Shown here piece by piece: positions 58,441 through 64,000 of a stretch of DNA of 64,000 bases. The position numbers and the translations under genes are program-made. Under the pieces are notes generated by a model. The model ran no database searches, had not been told where the DNA came from, and saw only the letters and a list, made by a program, of their open reading frames with translations. This DNA is from Hemileia vastatrix. Taxonomy: Eukaryota; Basidiomycota; Pucciniomycetes; Pucciniales; Zaghouaniaceae. The stretch spans positions 41,438,683 to 41,502,682 of the forward strand of contig JASXTE010000002.1 in assembly GCA_030280995.1 (NCBI GenBank). The letters are read 5' to 3'. The stretch's first letter is position 1. Each line of letters starts with the position of its first letter.

Positions 58441-59348
58441 ACCGGAGGACCTACGCACAAGGCCAAGGGTGTTCCTGGAAGTGAGATGGAGGGAGTAGTT
58501 TAGAAACTTATTCAAAGCACAGAGGAAATTTTCAAGGAAGTGATTCAAAGATGACTTGAAGGAAGAGCTACTGCTTCGAGATATGTTTGATAAGAATTCT
58601 AATATAGTTTAAAGTTAATATTAATATTCTTAAGATCTCACAAAGGGTTGGAAACTCAATAATCAAAGATTTAGGATTTAGAAATGATTACTGAGAAAAA
58701 ATAAGGAAAGATACAATAATAATGATTTAACCTGAAGCTTTACCACTATTAACTATATATACATTTTATAATTTAATTCTAAAGAAATATTGAACCAAAA
58801 TCCAACCCCTTTTATATCCATTACTCCTCCTTGCATTGACCTCATATCCATCCATCATTCCACACACCACAGACCATCAAAAGTACACCTGTTACACATG
58901 GAACCTCCTCACTAACATCAGTTAACCCTGCAATCCTCCACTAACCATCCCATCCATGCTCACTATCCCTGTTAATAACCCACAGATACTTAATAAACCT
59001 TTTGAGGAATATTACATTAAATATTGCGCTGTGAGTCGCTTATCAAAGAAAAGACTAAACACACTATTGAGAGATTTACTAATTTAGATTTAAAGTTTAG
59101 ATTAGCGCAGTTGAATATTGAGTACACAATGGAAAGTCACAGTTTCTATGTAGAATTGTTTTCTGCGCTTTGAGTATGGATTTAGACCTCTGTATTATTG
59201 ATTTAATGAGCTGCTTTTGCCTCGAGTGTCACATGGCGTGTGACAGATGCCCGGGTATAAAACGCAAGCTCCATTGAGCGTGAGACATATTCTTCCCACA
59301 CTAATTTCTCTGACTCCTTCACTTATTAATTATTATTTTTCTTGTATT
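58441..59348. other. Intergenic / promoter-like region
   Basis: No gene. TATAAAACGC at about 59257, followed by a CT-rich stretch, forms a plausible core promoter ~90 bases before the ATG at 59349. Confidence 0.4.
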
Positions 59349-60065
59349 ATGTCAAAATGCTCTATTTCAACTCCCAAGCCTCCACACCCCAAAGCAGATG
59401 GTGGAATCGTTACATGGAAATATTCCCAAGCATGCACAGCCCGCAAATCAATGGAGTATTTTTGCATTGAAAGCACGGTCACATGAGGTCCTCACCAGAA
59501 ATGTGAGTTTTGACGCTGGAGATGGGTGAAGTGTGATGCTCTCTCAAAAAATGAGGACATCGAGTGAAGATTTACCAAGCCAAAGTACTGGGTAATCCAG
59601 AAGACCAAAGAGGTGGTCAAAGACATTTGAAACGTGCCGGTCGGGGACAATTGTTTGACAGAAGAAGTTGAGGAAGAGGTAGAGGATACCGTGGCAACTT
59701 GGGTAACCCAAGCCACAGGTAGAAAACAAGGGGTGGAAGAGGAGGTGGATGAACTGGTTGAAGAGGATGAGGATGAAGTTCATATCTCAAACCAGACTCC
59801 GAAGAAGCGGCAGATGATCATCAAAGATGATGAAGAGGAGAAGGAAGTGAAAGTAGAGGTCACCCTGAGGCTATTCTTAGAGCCTGACCCTGTTTTCAAA
59901 GTAGGTCTGCCTTTTCTCGTTTCAAGATTATATTACTGATGACTGTATGTTTTTAGAATTCAGATGTCATTGTGGAAGCTATGCCATTGCTTCCAATTGA
60001 GGCAAGTCACTTGGCGGTTGATTAGAGGGAGGATAACAAGGAAACCCTTGACCAGGTATGGTTGA
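59349..60065 (+). pseudogene. Decayed gene for an acidic protein
   Basis: ATG 59349 (MSKCSISTPKPPHPKADGG) leads, after frame changes, to a long frame from about 59517: WRWVKCDALSKNEDIE-stop-RFTKPKYWVIQKTKEVVKDI-stop, then an acidic coiled region (59634-59900; EEVEEEVEDT, DELVEEDEDEV, KDDEEEKEVKVE). A candidate intron is 59901-59954 (GTAGGT...TTTTTAG). The two internal stops are TGA where CGA would restore Arg. Family not recognised; probably another transposon-borne ORF. A new element starts 170 bases downstream. Confidence 0.45.
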
Positions 60066-60237
60066 AGAAGCCTTGAAAGGGTCAATGAGCTTGATTCATG
60101 AATAATTTAAGTGATGAGATTGACAAAATTGTCAATGCCGCCTCCTTTGATGTGGCAGAAGAGTTACTGGAGATTGGGGAAGTGGTACTGGTAGGAGAGG
60201 AGGAGGTATTTGAAAAATGCAGGAAGGAAATAAGGGT

Positions 60238-63200
60238 CACCACGGGAAATCTAGGGGTGAGTTTCTAGCAATCCCCTCTCTTGAAATTTAGAGTGTCCCT
60301 TAAATATTCCAGGTTTATGAATACTTTATAAATATAAGTAAATTAGAGTTATATTTACATTTATTCTCAGATTGATTATAGACAGAATATCAACTGATTC
60401 CAAATTATGCACAAGTTGATCCTCCAGAACTTGATTTTGGTCCTCTGATGAGAACAAATTGAGCACAAATTGATCTAACCTAAGCTTATGCATATATAAT
60501 AATTCAGGATACTTTCTCTATTAAATTTGATAATAATAAAAAATATTGATGAATTTATATAAAAAAAATTATTATGTAAGATATTAAATTATAAATTTAG
60601 GCATCATAGGAGGGCACTTAATAGAACTTAATTATAATATGTGACACCTTAATACTGTATCACGCAGTTTGAAACATTTAAAACAAAATGAGTCATGATG
60701 GGCAATGAAATTGCTTGGACAGACTCTTTCAAAATTAATACTGACCATAATACACAGGTATGAAACCTTGGCATCTATCCAATAAAAGATTTTCCTTCTG
60801 ATAAATGGATTTTTCTCATTTACTACCTGCTAAAAAGTGTCCTTCTGAGGTTTGTCTGACCTTCAGGGGGGTAATTTGGCCACATCACACTACTTCTATT
60901 TCCATGATTGAACAAAAAATCCTCCTCCTTCCCATCTAAAGAGTTGATCTCATCTGACTGTGGCTGATCAAAGGGGTCCACCACAAGTTTAGCCAAAATT
61001 TTGGTGAACACTTTTTTGATGGATAGTGACTAACTGGTGATTTCTGAAATTGTCCACCTCAAGTTAGGATAAACTTCAGGAGGATAAATTTATTATGAAT
61101 ACCATTTAACTGAAGAATACTTTTGCCCTAGCTACTCTGCATCATAAAAGTGTCCAACTGAGGTTTAGCCATAATTCAGGTAGACACTTTTGGAAAGGCA
61201 CAGTCTGATGGGTTTAATATCTATATATGGCAATAAGTATCAGTTTTTAATCAACATGGAACTAGAATTAATTTAATATGGCCAAATTGTCCACCTGAAG
61301 TTTGGCCAAAATACAGGTGGAAATTTTTATGAGGATTACTTGATGAAATGAAGAAGACTTGCAATTACTTTCCATCATAAAATTTTCAAACTTAAGTTTA
61401 TCAAAAATTGTGGTGATACTTTTGCCAGATCTAGTCATATGGGATCAACTCTCTATATGGCAATGAGAATCAATTTTTAGTCAATCATGGCATTAGAAGT
61501 AATTTTATATGGAAAAACATTCCACCTGATTTTTGGCCAAAAATAAGTTGAAAATGTTTATGAGGAATACTAGATTAACTAAAGAAGACTTGCACCCTAC
61601 TACTGTCCATCATAAAAGTGTCCACCAGAAGAATTCTCAAACTTGTGGTTGACACCTTTGGCCTGATCCAGCCATATGGGATCAATTCTGCATATGCAAA
61701 TGAGGATTTAATTTGGTCAATCATGGTACTAGAAGTAATTTGATATAGATAAAGTGTCCAACTAAATATTGGAAAAAAATCAGTTGAAAACTTCATTTAG
61801 TTTTTCAAAAAATCAAATTAAGTAAAATTTTATTCCTGATGATGCCCATTTTATCCGACACCTCTTCTGTGCCTTGAAAGTAGCCATTTAGCTTGAATTT
61901 GGAATTTCATATAAAATCCCTATTATTCAACCTATTACTTTTTATCCCTTTTTTTTCTTTTAGATATCAATTAATTTTATGTAAAACAAATCATTTTCAT
62001 AATTTTTTATCTGTATTTAATAGAATTATTAAAGGTTTAACATCACCCTGTAAGCATTTGGCTCATGTTTTTTTGCTATACTAATAAAAATAATAATATA
62101 CTGGTAACAAAAAATTGATCAAATGATAAAATATTAATAAAATAGAAAGATCAAATACCAGTTGCACTGAAGAAGAGCTGCACCCTAGATACTCACCATC
62201 AAAAAAGTGTCCAGCACAAGTTTGGCCGAACTTTTGCTGGACACTTTTGTTCAGTTGAAGTCATATGAGATCAATTCTCGCTATGGCAATGAAAAAAATT
62301 TTTTGGATAAAAAACTTCACTAGAAGTAGTTTTACATAGCCAAATTTTCTACCTAGATTTCATCCAAACCACAGGTGCACAATTTTTTATCTTTGAATAA
62401 AAGTCACTTTAGTACAATTTATCCCTGATGGCTCTCATTCGCTTGAACACCTCTACTGGCCTTTGATAGTAGGAATATTACTTGGATTTCTTTTTTCATA
62501 TTTGATCCCTTTAACTTAACTTTTTATTCCTAATATTGCTTTTGGATATCAATTAATAATTTTTAAAATAAACTATTTTCATATTTTTATACATTTATTT
62601 AATAATATTATAAATGGCATAACATCACCTGGTATGCATTTGGCAAATGAGTTTTTTCTATACTTATAAAATTAATAAAATAATGGCGACCAAAAATTAA
62701 TTAAATGATATTAATGAGTGAGGAAAAAATATAAAATACCAGTAGACATGTTTGTAAGAAATACTAGATGAACTGAAGAAAAATTCTACCCTAGCTACTC
62801 TCCATTATAAAAGTGTCCAGCACAAGTTCTGCTGAACTTGTGCTGGACACTTATGGTCAGGTGCAGTCAGATGGGAGCAATTCTCTCTATGGAAATGAAG
62901 ATAAATTTTTGATATAAAATTACACTAGAAGTAGTTTGATATGACAAAATTTTCATGCTGAAGTTTTGGTAAAGCTCAATGGGATTTTTTTTTTATTTTT
63001 AAAAAAAAGAAAATTTAGTGCAAGTTTAGCCCTGATTGTTCTAATTTAATTCAACATCTCTTTTTTCTGTTTATGGCAGGAATTTAACTTGGATTTTAAT
63101 TTTCATCTTTTATTTCTTTTATTTTACTTTATTCCTCTCATATTGCTTTTAAATAGAAGTTTATTTTTTGTAAAATAAATCATTTTCATATTTTTTTACC

Positions 63201-64000
63201 TTTATTTAATAATATTATAAAAGGTGTAACATCACCCAGTATTCATTTGGCACACAATTTTTGCTATACTGATAATATTAATAATAAAATGGTGACAAAA
63301 AATTAATCAATTGATAAATATGAGTGAGGCACAAAGATTTAATAACAGTGGAAATGTTTATAAGAAATTTCAGATGATTAAAAATGACTTGCACCCTGGC
63401 TACTCTTCATGATAATAGTGTCCAGCACAAGTTTGGCCAAACTTGTGCTGGACACTTTTGGTTGCATGAGGTCAGACACAATCAATTCTTTTTATGGAAA
63501 AGAGACTGAATTATCACTCCATCATTACACTGAAAGTAGTTTTATATAGACAAATTGTCCCCTGAAAGTTTGTCCAAACCTAAGGTAGACAATTTTTTCC
63601 TTTGGTAAAAAGTAAATTTGATCCATGTTAATCTATGATGGTGCCCATTTTTTCTGAAGCCTCTACTGGCTCATGATAGCAGAAATTATACTTAATATCT
63701 TTATTTCATGTTTGATCTCTTTGATTTTAATCCTACCCTTTTATTTATCCTTTAGCTTTTAAATATCAATTTTATTTTGATAAAACTGATAACTTTCACA
63801 TTTTTTTATATTTATTATATTATATTATTAAAATTGTAAAATCATCCAGTTTACATTCATTACACATTTTTTTGCTATACTAAAAACATTAATAATATAA
63901 TGGTGACTAAAAAATAATCAAATAATAAATATGGATGACACAGAAAGATCAAATACCCATAGACATTTTTAAAATGAATATAAGATTAAATGAAGAAGAC
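60238..64000 (-). mobile_element. Partial second member of the giant element's family, inverted
   Basis: Starts CACCACGGGAAATCTAGGGG with a degenerate GCTAGC palindrome. The first ~260 bases match the reverse complement of the giant's right end (46670-46929) at about 90%. It continues beyond the window; no gene is seen within it. The interior to 64000 is occupied by repeats. The 3-bp flank GGT cannot be tested. Confidence 0.65.
60830..64000. repeat. Degenerate ~606-bp tandem repeats, each centred on the array palindrome
   Basis: Strong palindromes at 62203-62249, 62809-62854 and 63414-63460 are 605-606 bases apart, each preceded by GCACCCTAG(C/A)TACTC. To the left, weaker versions occur at about 60970, 61146, 61286 and 61612, with GTGTCCA(C/A)C half-sites. 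The palindrome core is the same as in 29381-31993. The spacers carry recurring blocks (GGATCAATTCT..TATGG, TGCATTTGGC). Small ORFs here are not supported. Confidence 0.85.

Noticed and set aside
58437..59340. LTR starting TGTCACCGG with a TATA box
   Set aside because: No matching second LTR, PBS or target duplication could be found.
1..64000. tRNA and rRNA genes
   Set aside because: No cloverleaf with A and B boxes or rRNA-like stretch was recognised on reading; a tRNAscan run would settle this.

Overview
ORGANISM AND OVERALL CHARACTER. This is an AT-rich stretch of nuclear DNA, almost certainly fungal. It has 50-120 nt GT-AG introns, fungal-type tnp2/Plavaka-like transposase, Tet-like 2OG-Fe(II) oxygenase, Ty3/Gypsy elements and CT-rich leaders. 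The mix of a Tet-like oxygenase with large CACTA-class elements points to a basidiomycete, most plausibly a rust (Pucciniales); that last step is inference. I see no ordinary host gene. The whole window is nested mobile DNA.

NESTED LAYERS. Outer layer: a sequence of about 9.7 kb (copy 1: 2917-6638 continuing at 49051-57526). Second layer: a Ty3/Gypsy LTR retrotransposon inserted in copy 1 (5' LTR 6639-7745; gag-pol 7837-14458; 3' region to 17668 and again 46933-47957; 3' LTR 47958-49050). Third layer: a ~29.3-kb CACTA-like transposon (17669-46929) inserted in the retrotransposon's 3' region, with an AGT target duplication on both sides and ~39-bp terminal inverted repeats. Inside it lies copy 2 of the outer sequence (36284-45947). 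The two copies act as before/after controls: empty sites in one copy show 3-bp target duplications for five ~250-bp MITEs, a 5-bp duplication for a 1.19-kb solo-LTR-like insert, and the retrotransposon insertion site.

GIANT ELEMENT. In order it carries an SNF2-family ATPase (18568-20997, five exons, one nonsense codon), a convergent unknown gene (20981-22098, minus), a tnp2/Plavaka-like transposase relic (23174-26467), a second transposon gene (26960-28649), a 2.6-kb array of about 22 near-perfect ~45-bp palindromes (29381-31993), an acidic unknown gene (33292-35685), and within copy 2 an apparently intact Tet-like 2OG-Fe(II) oxygenase (38373-39511, minus), a hairpin cluster and a 3.4-kb element with 16-bp TIRs. 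A transposase, a chromatin-remodelling ATPase and a possible 5-methylcytosine oxidase in one element would suit an element that counters silencing; this is inference.

RETROTRANSPOSON. Besides a decayed gag-protease-RT-RNaseH-integrase it carries, in antisense orientation in its 3' region, two spliced genes sharing a Cys-rich motif like half of a fungal Zn2Cys6 domain (15849-17292 and 47269-47909). This is one of the more unusual things in the window.

FLANKS. The left edge (1-2916) is the 3' part of a chromodomain-bearing Gypsy element plus LTR. The right edge (57527-64000) holds a minisatellite, a decayed acidic ORF, and the end of another element of the giant's family in inverted orientation (from 60238), followed by ~606-bp tandem repeats each centred on the same palindrome as the 29.4-32.0 kb array.

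DECAY. Most premature stops are CGA to TGA, CAA to TAA or TGG to TGA/TAG. Two are proven by the intact paralogue of the Tet-like gene. This suggests cytosine deamination, RIP-like or methylation-driven.
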